Of a stretch of DNA of 28,881 nt, positions 7,749 through 14,526 are shown in pieces; within the stretch, counting starts at the first letter, position 1; each line of letters begins with the position of its first letter. Position numbers and translations under genes: made by a program. Source of the stretch: JBBSTY01 sp038235385 (lineage in GTDB: Bacteria > Actinomycetota > Acidimicrobiia > Acidimicrobiales > Acidimicrobilacustridaceae); NCBI GenBank assembly GCA_038235385.1, contig JBBSTY010000034.1, positions 1-28,881 on the forward strand, given 5' to 3'. Under the pieces are notes generated by a model. The model was not told the origin of the DNA. It did not search any database and worked only from the letters and a program-made list of their open reading frames with translations.

Positions 7749-8219
7749 ATGACCGTCCTCGACGTCCACGTTGAGCTGCCCGGCACGGATCGCGCCGCCG
7801 TGGCGCCACTGCTCCACGGGCTGCACCTGACCGACAGCCCCGCGGACCTGCGGACGTTCCTCGCCCTGCTCGACGGCGACGCGGTGCACGTCGCCGGGGC
7901 ACACGACACCGTCGCCGTCGACCTTCCCGAGCGACTCGTCGAGGCAATTCGCGACGCAGTGCTGTCGCTGCTCATCGCCGCGCCCACGGACGAGGTGACC
8001 ACCCAAGAGGCCGCCACGATGCTGGGCCTCTCGCGCCCCACCGTGATCAAGCTCCTCGACGACGGCAGCCTCCCCTTCCGCCGAACCAGCGAGAACGGCC
8101 ACCGCCGGATCCCCCGCACCGCAGTGACCGCCCACCTGCGATCCATGCTCGACGAACGCCGTAAGGCGCTCGACGAGATCGTCGCCACCTCCGACGAGCT
8201 CGGCTTCCTGGACGACTGA
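7749..8219 (+). CDS. Excisionase-fold DNA-binding protein, antitoxin-like
   Basis: A 156-residue protein from ATG 7749; an upstream GTG at 7710 in frame adds only a non-conserved stretch. Residues 84-134 hold an HTH_17/MerR-like domain (VTTQEAATMLGLSRPTVIKLLDDGSLP, then HRRIPRTAVTAHL), followed by the tail RRKALDEIVATSDELG. In actinobacteria, proteins of this shape usually form the antitoxin and repressor half of a pair with a PIN-domain ribonuclease encoded directly downstream. Here no PIN gene follows; the next recognised gene is at 8493. It may therefore be an orphan antitoxin or an element regulator. Confidence 0.78.
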   Translation: MTVLDVHVELPGTDRAAVAPLLHGLHLTDSPADLRTFLALLDGDAVHVAGAHDTVAVDLPERLVEAIRDAVLSLLIAAPTDEVTTQEAATMLGLSRPTVIKLLDDGSLPFRRTSENGHRRIPRTAVTAHLRSMLDERRKALDEIVATSDELGFLDD

Positions 8220-8248
8220 CGATCCCCGTCACTCCAGCACCCGCATTG

Positions 8249-8416
8249 ATGCCCGATCCCTCTCACGAGCCTTCGATCCTCGATGCACGCGTCGTGATCG
8301 ACGCATCGTCGGGCGCGGGCCGGAGGTCATCGCGGGAGCAGCAACGGAGGCCCTGGAACCCGCCGCCCGGACGGGAAGGTCGCAGCCGCGGGCGGCGAAC
8401 GGCCAGGATCTACTAG
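8249..8416 (+). pseudogene. Short ORF in the place expected for a toxin gene; possible remnant
   Basis: ATG 8249 to TAG 8414-8416 encodes 55 residues. The opening ILDARVVIDAS faintly recalls the first strand of a PIN domain (hhhDAxVhh), but the rest is arginine- and proline-rich and has no further PIN acidic residues. It may be the decayed start of a toxin gene or not coding at all. The remainder of 8220-8420 shows an imperfect dyad near 8279-8306 and nothing else. Confidence 0.2.
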
Positions 8417-8420
8417 CTCA

Positions 8421-8489
8421 TAGGCTTAGAGATTGGCCAACACATCTGCACTACAGGCTTAGAGATTCGCCATTTCTGTTAGCCTGTAG
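8421..8489 (+). promoter_or_regulatory. Repeated operator and -10 region upstream of the XRE/Fic pair
   Basis: AGGCTTAGAGATT occurs at 8422-8434 and 8455-8467, exactly 33 bp apart. The second copy pairs with an inverted copy to form a dyad, CTACAGGCT (8451-8459) against AGCCTGTAG (8481-8489). A TAGCCT box (8480-8485) lies inside the right arm and ends 7 nt before ATG 8493. Binding of the XRE protein here would block its own promoter, the usual scheme for antitoxin-first toxin-antitoxin operons. Confidence 0.6.
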
Positions 8490-8492
8490 GGC

Positions 8493-8957
8493 ATGCGAAA
8501 AAGTGAGAAGGCAGCCCAGGCGCGGCGAGAGCTCGACCGGAAGTTCGCAGCCGCGAACCTCCAGCCGATTCAGACCAGACCGCGCGGCGGCTGGATTCGC
8601 TCGATTCGCACAGGCCTTGGGATGAGCCAGGAAGCACTAGCGGCACGCCTGGGCATCGCCGCGCCGAGCGTGGCCAAGCTCGAGAAAAACGAACTCGGTG
8701 ACGCCATCAGCATCGGCAAGCTGGCTGACGTGGCGCGGGCCATGAACTGCCAGCTGGTGTACGCGCTGATTCCGAACACCAGTCTCGAGCACACCGTGCA
8801 GCAGCAGGCTGAGCGTGTGGCCTCGAAGACACTCGGGTACGTCACGGCGACGATGGAACTCGAGGACCAAGCGGTCGAGGCCGACCGCAGAGCCGAACAG
8901 CTTGCGCTGCAAGCACGCAAGGTCATCGACGACAACCGCCAGTGGTCGACCGGATGA
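8493..8957 (+). CDS. XRE-family antitoxin, 'mobile mystery protein A' type
   Basis: A 154-residue protein. It has a basic N-terminal helix (residues 1-20), an XRE/Cro helix-turn-helix at about 35-85 (GLGMSQEALAARLGIAAPSV, then AKLEKNEL), the segment CQLVYALIPNTSLE, and a long C-terminal helix ending RKVIDDNRQWSTG. This layout, and the Fic gene directly after it, match the 'mobile mystery protein A' family found on mobile elements beside its Fic partner. It would neutralise or repress the toxin and autoregulate through the dyad upstream. The ATG follows a TAGCCT box by 7 nt without a ribosome site, so the mRNA may be leaderless. The stop overlaps the Fic start as ATGA. Confidence 0.88.
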   Translation: MRKSEKAAQARRELDRKFAAANLQPIQTRPRGGWIRSIRTGLGMSQEALAARLGIAAPSVAKLEKNELGDAISIGKLADVARAMNCQLVYALIPNTSLEHTVQQQAERVASKTLGYVTATMELEDQAVEADRRAEQLALQARKVIDDNRQWSTG

Positions 8958-9592
8958 CCTCGGACGACCCGATCCCGAGAACCTTCAACCTCCGAACGAT
9001 CGGCCCGGAACCAGACGGAGCTACGCCGCTTGAGGAGGAGGACCTCGTCGATCTGATCCCCGCGTTCGTGGCCACACGAGGAGATCTCAACGTGGTCGAG
9101 TTCGACAACATCACCAAGGCGATGCCGTGGGCCATGGGCCAAGCGCGCCGAGGAGGCCCGACGCTCGTGCTCGACTACGCGTTCCTCTTCTCTCTGCATC
9201 GGCGGATGTTCGAAGACGTTTGGAAGTGGGCGGGCACCCAGCGTCGCCGACGAACGAACATCGGTGTCGAACCTGCGCAGATTGCAACGCAGACCAAGCA
9301 GACGCTCGACGACGCCATCTACTGGCACGACAATGACGTCTTCGATGTCGATCAGCGCGCAGCGCGCATCCATCGGCGGATTGTCGCCGTGCACCCGTTC
9401 ACCAACGGGAACGGTCGCTGCACACGGCTGGTGGCGGACCTGTACCTGACCGCGATCGACCAGCCGGTCTTCACATGGGGAGCTGGAGGCAAGCTCGACG
9501 AAGACAGCGATGCTCGGCGGCGCTACCTCGACGCGCTGCACGCCGCCGACGGCGATGACTACACGCAGCTCGTCGCGTTTGCTCGGTCATAG
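8954..9592 (+). CDS. Fic-domain protein, 'mobile mystery protein B' type (putative AMP-transferase toxin)
   Basis: A 212-residue protein starting at ATG 8954, inside the ATGA overlap with the XRE gene; a GTG at 8942 is possible but the overlap start is more natural. The Fic core motif is complete: HPFTNGNGRCTR at residues 147-158, with the catalytic histidine H147 and the nucleotide-binding GNGR loop. Upstream are LHRRMFEDVWKWAGTQR and RTNIGVEP, typical of this family. Fic enzymes usually transfer AMP from ATP to target hydroxyls, and several act as toxins on bacterial gyrase or translation. No internal inhibitory (S/T)xxxE(G/N) helix is obvious, so control probably comes from the XRE partner. 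The target is unknown. Confidence 0.9.
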   Translation: MTSDDPIPRTFNLRTIGPEPDGATPLEEEDLVDLIPAFVATRGDLNVVEFDNITKAMPWAMGQARRGGPTLVLDYAFLFSLHRRMFEDVWKWAGTQRRRRTNIGVEPAQIATQTKQTLDDAIYWHDNDVFDVDQRAARIHRRIVAVHPFTNGNGRCTRLVADLYLTAIDQPVFTWGAGGKLDEDSDARRRYLDALHAADGDDYTQLVAFARS

Positions 9593-9659
9593 CGGGAAGG
9601 CCGATGACCGAGCAGTCCGTCAAGATGAGCGTCATGACCGACATCAGACGGTCTTCACC

Positions 9660-9797
9660 TCGATGGTCGGCGTCGGTCGCGACGGCGTCAGCGCAGAGTG
9701 CCAGTTCCTCGAGCACCACCCACGCCGAGGTCGACATGTCGCGATCGGCGGACCGACGGCGGTCGTGCGTGAGCACCAGCTGGCGCTCAGGCGGCAT
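9660..9797 (-). pseudogene. Truncated copy of the winged-helix gene
   Basis: From ATG 9797 the minus strand reads MPPERQLVLTHDRRRS, then TSAWVVLEELALCADAVATDA, matching the first 40 or so residues of the protein at 6295..6921 (MPHDRRLVV, then SAWVVLEELALGTDADGVA). The match ends near 9660 before the helix-turn-helix core, and the following frame is unrelated. It cannot encode a DNA-binding domain. Confidence 0.75.
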
Positions 9798-9945
9798 CGG
9801 GCGGCAGCTCGTCGGCGACGCCATCGGCCTGCTCGTCGATCCACCGCAGCAGCTTCCGCTTCGGGACCCACAGGGTCCGGTTGATGCGGATCGAGGGAGT
9901 GCCCTCGCGCTCACCCGCGACCTGGTAGAGCGTCACGGCGCCGAG
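9787..9945 (-). pseudogene. 5'-truncated copy of the xis-like gene
   Basis: The minus strand reads GAVTLYQVAGEREGTPSIR, then the rest of the wing and tail through VADELPPDAA to a stop at 9787-9789, nearly identical to residues 28-78 of the xis-like protein at 6911..7147. The helix-turn-helix start is missing and an in-frame TGA lies just upstream of the junction near 9945, so the fragment has no start. It overlaps the winged-helix remnant in the same way as the intact pair. Confidence 0.8.
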
Positions 9946-10074
9946 TTCGATCCGCCGTCAACGTGAGGCAGCAGCGGGAGCGCTCGCCGGTGCAACGCGC
10001 CGCTCGCCCCTGGCAGCCCGGCGGCCAACCCCAGCGGGGAGCGACGTTCTACGCTGATCGCCAGGAGGGCTCTC

Positions 10075-10248
10075 GTGACCGACCCGTACGAACTCGCAGC
10101 TCGTGACGCCGATACACGCCGGGCCAGTTCGATCGAGCGACTACTCGAGTCGGTCGCACCGATGACTGACGAGCTGTGGGATTCACTCGCCATCGAAGAT
10201 CTCACCGAGGAGGAAGCCGACCGCTTCTGGCAGGCCATCGCTGGCTGA
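10075..10248 (+). CDS. Small acidic protein of unknown function, 57 aa
   Basis: GTG 10075 to TGA 10246-10248, with a strong ribosome site (AGGAGGG, about 7 nt upstream). The protein starts VTDPYELAARDADTRR, forms two likely helices and ends LAIEDLTEEEADRFWQAIAG. The tail resembles that of the 55-aa protein at 12438..12605 (IEGLTDDEWKAFEAAL). Codon use is that of a real gene. No family is recognised; an antitoxin- or inhibitor-like role is only a guess. The 146 bp after it contain nothing recognisable. Confidence 0.65.
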   Translation: MTDPYELAARDADTRRASSIERLLESVAPMTDELWDSLAIEDLTEEEADRFWQAIAG

Positions 10249-10394
10249 GCCCGTCGGCGAGGACGGCAGCGCGCTCCGGCATCGCTCGTTCGGAGCGGAC
10301 CGACCAACCAGGTCGTCGCCCCATCGCCTGTCGGTTCTCAACGCAGCAAGCCCGGCGAGGGCGCTGCGAATCCGGTCCTGACGACCGAGTCTGC

Positions 10395-11681
10395 TCAGGG
10401 CACCCGTCGAAGGTGCTCGATCGCCGCTGCGACCTCGTCACGCACCCGCGAGTGCTGCCACCGGTCGGTGAGATCCTGGTCGAATCGATTGCGACCCGGC
10501 GGGTGCTCGACTTCGTCTTCGAGAGCGCCCGACATCGAGCGCACCTGCTCGTCGCCATGGACGACGACAACGATGGCGAAGCCCTCGGCGGAATCCGGAA
10601 GGATCGCTGCGACAACGGCGCCCTCGGGGTCCATCCCACTGCCAGAGATCGCGCCATGGAGCCAGCGCCAGGTCGGGCCTTCCGCTGCTCGCATCAGCTC
10701 CGTGTCATGAAGAACCGCACGCCGAAGCTCGGGCGTCACCTGTGGGTCACGCGAGACCTCATCGAGCGGGAGGTCCGGTTCGCCGATGGACTGTTCACCG
10801 GCGGAGTAGTGACGGTTGCGCCACCGAACCTGGATGCGGTCGACCTGGCTCCGGGACCACTCGAGCATCTCCACGATGGACACGTCGTCGGGTCCTCGAA
10901 CCATCAGCGAACAGGGGCCAGCGTCGATCTCGATGTGTCCGCCGAACAGGCCGGTCCCGGCGTCGTCCGCCACGTAAGCGGTGCCGGGCCGAGCGTCAGC
11001 CCGACGCTGTCCCGTCCACCCGGCCGGCGCATCCGTCACCTCGTCGTTGAAGCGCACGCTTTCGAACCCGCGCGATCGACCAGGCCCGGACTCGTGGAGG
11101 ACGACACCGAAGTCCCGATCCACCACCATCTCGGGTTTCATGTCCCGGTACTGGAAGACCACTCGCCAGCACCGTCGACCAGCCCAGTCAACCGGCTCGA
11201 TCGAGACCACCCTGGTTCCACTCGTCGGCGACGGCGCCTTCGCCCCGAGGGCTTGCCTCCAGACCGAGGACCCACCGAGCGTCGCGTCTCGGGTCCGCTT
11301 CACCTCGACTCCCTGGTCGACGAGCACCGCCGTCCCATCGAGTTGGATGCCACCGCTTCCGTTCGCGTTGAAGGCCTGCCAGGATTCCTCGCCCCTCCAC
11401 AGCACCTCGGTGACCTTGACCGTGCCGTCGACGTCTTCGACGAAGGAACCCTGGAGCGCCCGAACCGGCTCGCCAGAGGTCCCCGCGAACAGCTCAGCCC
11501 ACGTCACCGGCGATCCGTCCGGCATGCCCGGTTGCTCATCGACACCGCGCCCCGGCACCACCCGGACAGCCACCTCGAACCCGTCGGCGAGGTCGCCGTC
11601 AACGAGCAGCATCGCCTCGCCGACGCCGACCGCGACGAAGAGGCCGACCGGGGGCGGAGCGCCGTCAGGACCATCAGGCAT
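10395..11681 (-). CDS. Hypothetical protein, about 428 aa
   Basis: The ORF could begin at GTG 11861 (488 aa), but the first 60 codons use rare, low-GC3 codons, so ATG 11681 (428 aa) is preferred. No signal peptide or membrane segment is seen. Residues about 1-130 and 150-260 look like beta-rich modules, the second with WAGRRCWRVVFQYRDMKPEM and VVDRDFGVVLHESG, recalling the lipid-binding fold of LolA/MucB-type proteins, though the resemblance is weak. The C-terminal 100 residues contain EGFAIVVVVHGDEQV and RNRFDQDLTDRWQHS, perhaps a separate alpha/beta domain. It is soluble by appearance and unlinked to a known pathway. It shares strand with the SRPBCC gene 230 bp upstream and could be co-transcribed. 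Confidence 0.65.
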   Translation of the reverse strand: MPDGPDGAPPPVGLFVAVGVGEAMLLVDGDLADGFEVAVRVVPGRGVDEQPGMPDGSPVTWAELFAGTSGEPVRALQGSFVEDVDGTVKVTEVLWRGEESWQAFNANGSGGIQLDGTAVLVDQGVEVKRTRDATLGGSSVWRQALGAKAPSPTSGTRVVSIEPVDWAGRRCWRVVFQYRDMKPEMVVDRDFGVVLHESGPGRSRGFESVRFNDEVTDAPAGWTGQRRADARPGTAYVADDAGTGLFGGHIEIDAGPCSLMVRGPDDVSIVEMLEWSRSQVDRIQVRWRNRHYSAGEQSIGEPDLPLDEVSRDPQVTPELRRAVLHDTELMRAAEGPTWRWLHGAISGSGMDPEGAVVAAILPDSAEGFAIVVVVHGDEQVRSMSGALEDEVEHPPGRNRFDQDLTDRWQHSRVRDEVAAAIEHLRRVP

Positions 11682-11912
11682 CGGCAGCGCCCGTAGGACC
11701 GCATCATCCGATGAGGTCGCCAGACTCTGTCGGCCGCCTCTATCCGTCAGGCTCACCGCAGCGTGCCGACCGACCGGAAGCACAATCCCTCGATCGACGT
11801 CGGCCCTACTCACCCCGACGGCGGCGATCAGCCCTCGATCACCCGAACCCCGTTCATCCACCGCTGGAGTCTCGCGCGACGCAGGTCATCATCGATGCGC
11901 CAGGGTGCCAAC

Positions 11913-12368
11913 CTACCGGTCAGATCCTTGGGCTTGAACACGAAGGAACTCGTTGCGGCGTCGCAGCAGCTCGACCATGTACCGCTCCAGACGTATCCGA
12001 TCCACGAGCGACCCGATCGGACCCATCGGGCTCCGGTAGTCCACGACATCGACCATCCGGGTCCCGCGGTCATCCGGCTCGAAGCGATGCTCGTGCCGCC
12101 AACTCGCGAACGGTCCACGGGTCTGCTCATCGACGAACCGGATCGGGCGCTCGTACTCGGTGATCGCCGACGTCATCCGGAACGGGATGCCGAAGTGCCA
12201 CGCCTTCCACGTCACCTCGTCCCCGAGAACCATCCGCCCGGATCGCACGCCGCCGACGATCTCTTCCCGGGCGCCGGTCGACTGGGTGTGCAGGTCGACA
12301 TCCAGGCTCAGGTCGAAGCAGCGCTCGGGTGGCGCATCGATCATCGTGACCAGCTCGAGGTGAGGCAC
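11913..12368 (-). CDS. SRPBCC (START/polyketide-cyclase-like) family protein
   Basis: A 151-residue protein from GTG 12368 (an ATG at 12344 is the alternative). The start HLELVTMIDAPPERCFDLSLD, the middle GDEVTWKAWHFGIPFRMTSAI and the end DVVDYRSPMGPIGSLVDRI, then LRRRNEFL, are the signature of single-domain SRPBCC proteins that hold a hydrophobic ligand in a deep cavity. The ligand is unknown; some relatives act in lipid or polyketide chemistry. It is complete and full length for the family. Its neighbours on the same strand are a 55-aa protein upstream and the 428-aa protein downstream. Confidence 0.82.
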   Translation of the reverse strand: MPHLELVTMIDAPPERCFDLSLDVDLHTQSTGAREEIVGGVRSGRMVLGDEVTWKAWHFGIPFRMTSAITEYERPIRFVDEQTRGPFASWRHEHRFEPDDRGTRMVDVVDYRSPMGPIGSLVDRIRLERYMVELLRRRNEFLRVQAQGSDR

Positions 12369-12437
12369 CAGCGCATCATGGCCGTCGCGCAGCGGTCCCC
12401 AGCAATCGGCTCGCCCGGATGGGTCGAGAAGTTGCTG

Positions 12438-12605
12438 CTAACGATCCTTGAGCGCAGCCTCGAACGCCTTCCACTCGTCATCCGTGAGGCCTTCGATCGC
12501 CATCTCATCGGCGCTCGGCATCGGCCGAGCGTGCTTCAACGCCTCTCGGGCCGGCAGCAACGTCAACGGCTCGGGCTCCTTGGGGCGTTCGGGCTCGGGG
12601 CGCAT
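12438..12605 (-). CDS. Small hypothetical protein, 55 aa
   Basis: ATG 12605 to TAG (12438-12440) gives 55 residues: MRPEPERPKEPEPLTLLP, ARPMPSADEMAIEGLTDDEW, then KAFEAALKDR. The proline/glutamate-rich start and helical end look like a conserved small protein, and the tail resembles the 57-aa product at 10075 (IEDLTEEEADRFWQAI). It heads a minus-strand group with the SRPBCC gene 70 bp downstream. A divergent gene starts 52 bp away, with a palindrome between. Function unknown. Confidence 0.6.
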   Translation of the reverse strand: MRPEPERPKEPEPLTLLPAREALKHARPMPSADEMAIEGLTDDEWKAFEAALKDR

Positions 12606-12609
12606 GGCG

Positions 12610-12626
12610 ACAGGCTACGTGCCTGT
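12610..12626. promoter_or_regulatory. Palindrome in the divergent promoter region
   Basis: ACAGGC-TACGT-GCCTGT is a perfect 6-bp inverted repeat with a 5-bp spacer, placed 4 bp before the minus-strand ATG 12605 and about 20 bp upstream of the TACGAT box of the plus-strand gene. Its ACAGGC half-site is also in the dyad upstream of the XRE gene (8453-8458). It is a plausible operator; the binding protein is unknown. Confidence 0.4.
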
Positions 12627-12645
12627 TCTATTCAGTCTTGAGCCG

Positions 12646-12651
12646 TACGAT
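12646..12651 (+). promoter_or_regulatory. Candidate -10 box of a leaderless transcript
   Basis: TACGAT ends 6 nt before GTG 12658 with no ribosome site between. The same hexamer with the same spacing precedes the TetR gene at 25245. This spacing is the main reason for choosing GTG 12658 as start. Confidence 0.45.
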
Positions 12652-12657
12652 CCACCG

Positions 12658-13206
12658 GTGCACCAGAGCCAACGACTCGACCAGATCAGCGATGCGCTGT
12701 CCTACGGATGCCCGTCATCTCCGACGTCGCTGATAGCCGGGTTCGATGGCGTCCTGGCTCTCGATACCTGGAACTGCTGGAGCGCAGCGTTCTGCATGCG
12801 CATCGCCGGGGACGGGACGTGGTCATCGGACATCCACTTCGTCCGCCAAGACGATTCCGGAGACTGGGAGGACTGCGCCAGCGGTGGCGCCCACGGACTG
12901 ACCTGGCCGTCGGATGGTTGGCGCCCCACGGTCGAGGACAACGCGCTCGAGCCAGGACATCGCCAGGGCCTCACGGTGCCCGATGACGATGGGGACGAGT
13001 TCCTGCTCGCTGGCCTAGCCGGCTACGCAGGCTCAGCAGTTCGCACCATCCGCGTCGAGGCTCACGACGAAGAGCACACCGCCACGGTGCGACCCCAGCT
13101 CTCCGCGTTCGTGATCGTGCGCCCAGCGGGCGTGTGGACACTCACGCCGCTCGGCAGCGACGGTGAAGCAGTCGGCGAGCCGCTGCTGATCGAACCGTTC
13201 ACGTAG
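12658..13206 (+). CDS. Hypothetical protein, 182 aa
   Basis: GTG 12658 is preferred as start because a TACGAT box lies 6 nt upstream; the longer in-frame ATG at 12604 would overlap the start of the divergent gene. The protein begins VHQSQRLDQISDALSYG, then shows a beta-rich body (FDGVLALDTWNCWSAAFCMR, SDIHFVRQDDSGDWEDCASG) and an acidic stretch VPDDDGDEFLLAGLAG. Near the end, VEAHDEEHTATVRPQLSAFV and VWTLTPLGSDGEAVG suggest a beta-sandwich. No signal peptide, membrane helix or catalytic motif is seen, and I do not recognise a family. It converges on the integrase gene 61 bp away. Confidence 0.6.
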   Translation: MHQSQRLDQISDALSYGCPSSPTSLIAGFDGVLALDTWNCWSAAFCMRIAGDGTWSSDIHFVRQDDSGDWEDCASGGAHGLTWPSDGWRPTVEDNALEPGHRQGLTVPDDDGDEFLLAGLAGYAGSAVRTIRVEAHDEEHTATVRPQLSAFVIVRPAGVWTLTPLGSDGEAVGEPLLIEPFT

Positions 13207-13267
13207 GTCGCCGCGACGGAGATCGCACGCACGCACCGCTCGCCGAGGCGTGCTTCGAACTGACGGC

Positions 13268-14425
13268 CTACTCGGCGGGCTTGATCAGCGCCGCCACAGC
13301 GCGTGCTAGCGCTCGGTCAGCTTCCTCGACTCGGCCGGTGTAGTGCTTCGACATGACGGATGGGTCGTGGCCGGCGCGCATGGCGACGGTCGCCGGGGCG
13401 AAGCCGAGGTCCTGGGCGTAGGTCTCCATGAACTTGCGGAGGTCGTGGAAGGTGAGGTGCTCGAGGCCGACCCGGTTGCGGAGGCGGGTGAAGTACTGGG
13501 TGATCGAGTCGGGCTTCCACGGGGCCGAGCCGTCGACCGTGTCGGTGAACAGGTAGGGATCATCGACCAGGGGCACTTCGGCCTCGGCGGACCGCTCCTC
13601 GAGGAAGGTCAGCTGGTCGCGGAGCATCGAGAGCGTCAGCTCGTCGAGGGCGACCGGGCGGATGCGGCGGTTCTTGGTCGGGATCTCGGCCGGCGGCGTG
13701 CGGGGCAGGACGACGATGCTGCGGGTCACGGTGAGGATGGAGCGGTCCCAGTCGATGTCGCGGTCCCGCTTGATGGCGCAGATCTCGGCTCGACGCACGC
13801 CGGTCGTCGCCGCGATGAACATCGCCCGGGCCTTGTCCGGCCGGCGGGACGCGTTGGCCTCGTTGATGAGCGCCATGACCTCTTCCGGCGTCGGGACGAC
13901 GGGGGCGGTGTTCTCGGCGCTCGGCGGCTCGGCCCACTGCGCCGGGTTGCTGTCGCGCCAGCCCCAGCGGCAAGCCTGGGTGAACATCGACGAGAGCGTG
14001 GCGTGGATCTGGTAGACGCTGCGCGGCTTGAGGCCACGGCGCTGGTGGGCGCCGTAGAGGTCGGTGAGCATCTTGGTGGTCACCTTGGTAACCGGGACGT
14101 TGCCGAGGGTCGCCTCGATGTTGCGGCTGTAGGTGCGGCGGTAGGCGTGGATGGTGTTCGGCGATCGGCCCTTGCGCTCGAGCTCGACGAGGAAGTCGGT
14201 GAACAGCTGGTCGACGGTGGCCGCCGTTCCGGTGTGGCGGCCCTTGTCGACCTCGGTCAGCAGCTGGGCCCGGGCCTTCTTCGCATCCCGGAGGTTGCCC
14301 CGGAAGATGCGGCTGACCTGGCGGCGCTTGCCGGTGACCGGATCGATGCCGGCCTCGACGACGAGCTCCCAGACCTCGGGCTGCTTCTCGCGCATCCCCG
14401 GTGCCTTGCGCAGGTTCGTGGCCAT
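13268..14425 (-). CDS. int: Tyrosine-type site-specific integrase
   Basis: A 385-residue protein from ATG 14425; ATG 14503 would add 26 residues, and any longer start would read into the tRNA. It has an AP2-like/arm-binding N-terminus (about 1-60), a SAM-like core-binding domain (about 70-165) and the catalytic domain with all expected residues: R211 (TTGVRRAEIC), K251 (PTKNRRIRPV), H327 and R330 (FHDLRKF), H353 (AGHDP) and the nucleophile Y362 (SKHYTG). Its gene starts 102 bp from the 3' end of tRNA-Ile(CAU), the usual position for an element that uses the tRNA end as attachment site. It should catalyse integration and, with the xis-like protein, excision. Confidence 0.94.
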   Translation of the reverse strand: MATNLRKAPGMREKQPEVWELVVEAGIDPVTGKRRQVSRIFRGNLRDAKKARAQLLTEVDKGRHTGTAATVDQLFTDFLVELERKGRSPNTIHAYRRTYSRNIEATLGNVPVTKVTTKMLTDLYGAHQRRGLKPRSVYQIHATLSSMFTQACRWGWRDSNPAQWAEPPSAENTAPVVPTPEEVMALINEANASRRPDKARAMFIAATTGVRRAEICAIKRDRDIDWDRSILTVTRSIVVLPRTPPAEIPTKNRRIRPVALDELTLSMLRDQLTFLEERSAEAEVPLVDDPYLFTDTVDGSAPWKPDSITQYFTRLRNRVGLEHLTFHDLRKFMETYAQDLGFAPATVAMRAGHDPSVMSKHYTGRVEEADRALARAVAALIKPAE

Positions 14426-14438
14426 GGCCGCCACCGTA

Positions 14439-14498
14439 CGACCGTTCGATGCAGAATTCTTGGATTTTTCTTGGATGGACTTCGAAACTGAACGGTCG
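14439..14498. repeat. Direct and inverted repeats between int and the tRNA (likely integrase arm or regulatory sites)
   Basis: TTCTTGGAT occurs at 14457-14465 and 14468-14476, 11 bp (one helical turn) apart. These are flanked by an inverted repeat CGACCGTTC (14439-14447) and GAACGGTCG (14490-14498). The stretch is notably A/T-rich for this DNA. Between a tRNA att site and int, such repeats are typically integrase arm sites or Xis sites that also control the int promoter; this role is inferred. Confidence 0.5.
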
Positions 14499-14526
14499 CT
14501 CATCACAAAAGTGCAGGTCAGAGGGG

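Noticed and set aside
8279..8306. Imperfect dyad after the antitoxin-like gene, as a terminator
   Set aside because: The stem needs a 4-nt bulge and has no U-run; support is too weak.
11682..11861. N-terminal extension of the 428-aa protein up to GTG 11861
   Set aside because: The 60 codons use AGA, AGT, AGG, CGA and ATT more than the neighbours and show no structure; ATG 11681 is preferred, though not certain.
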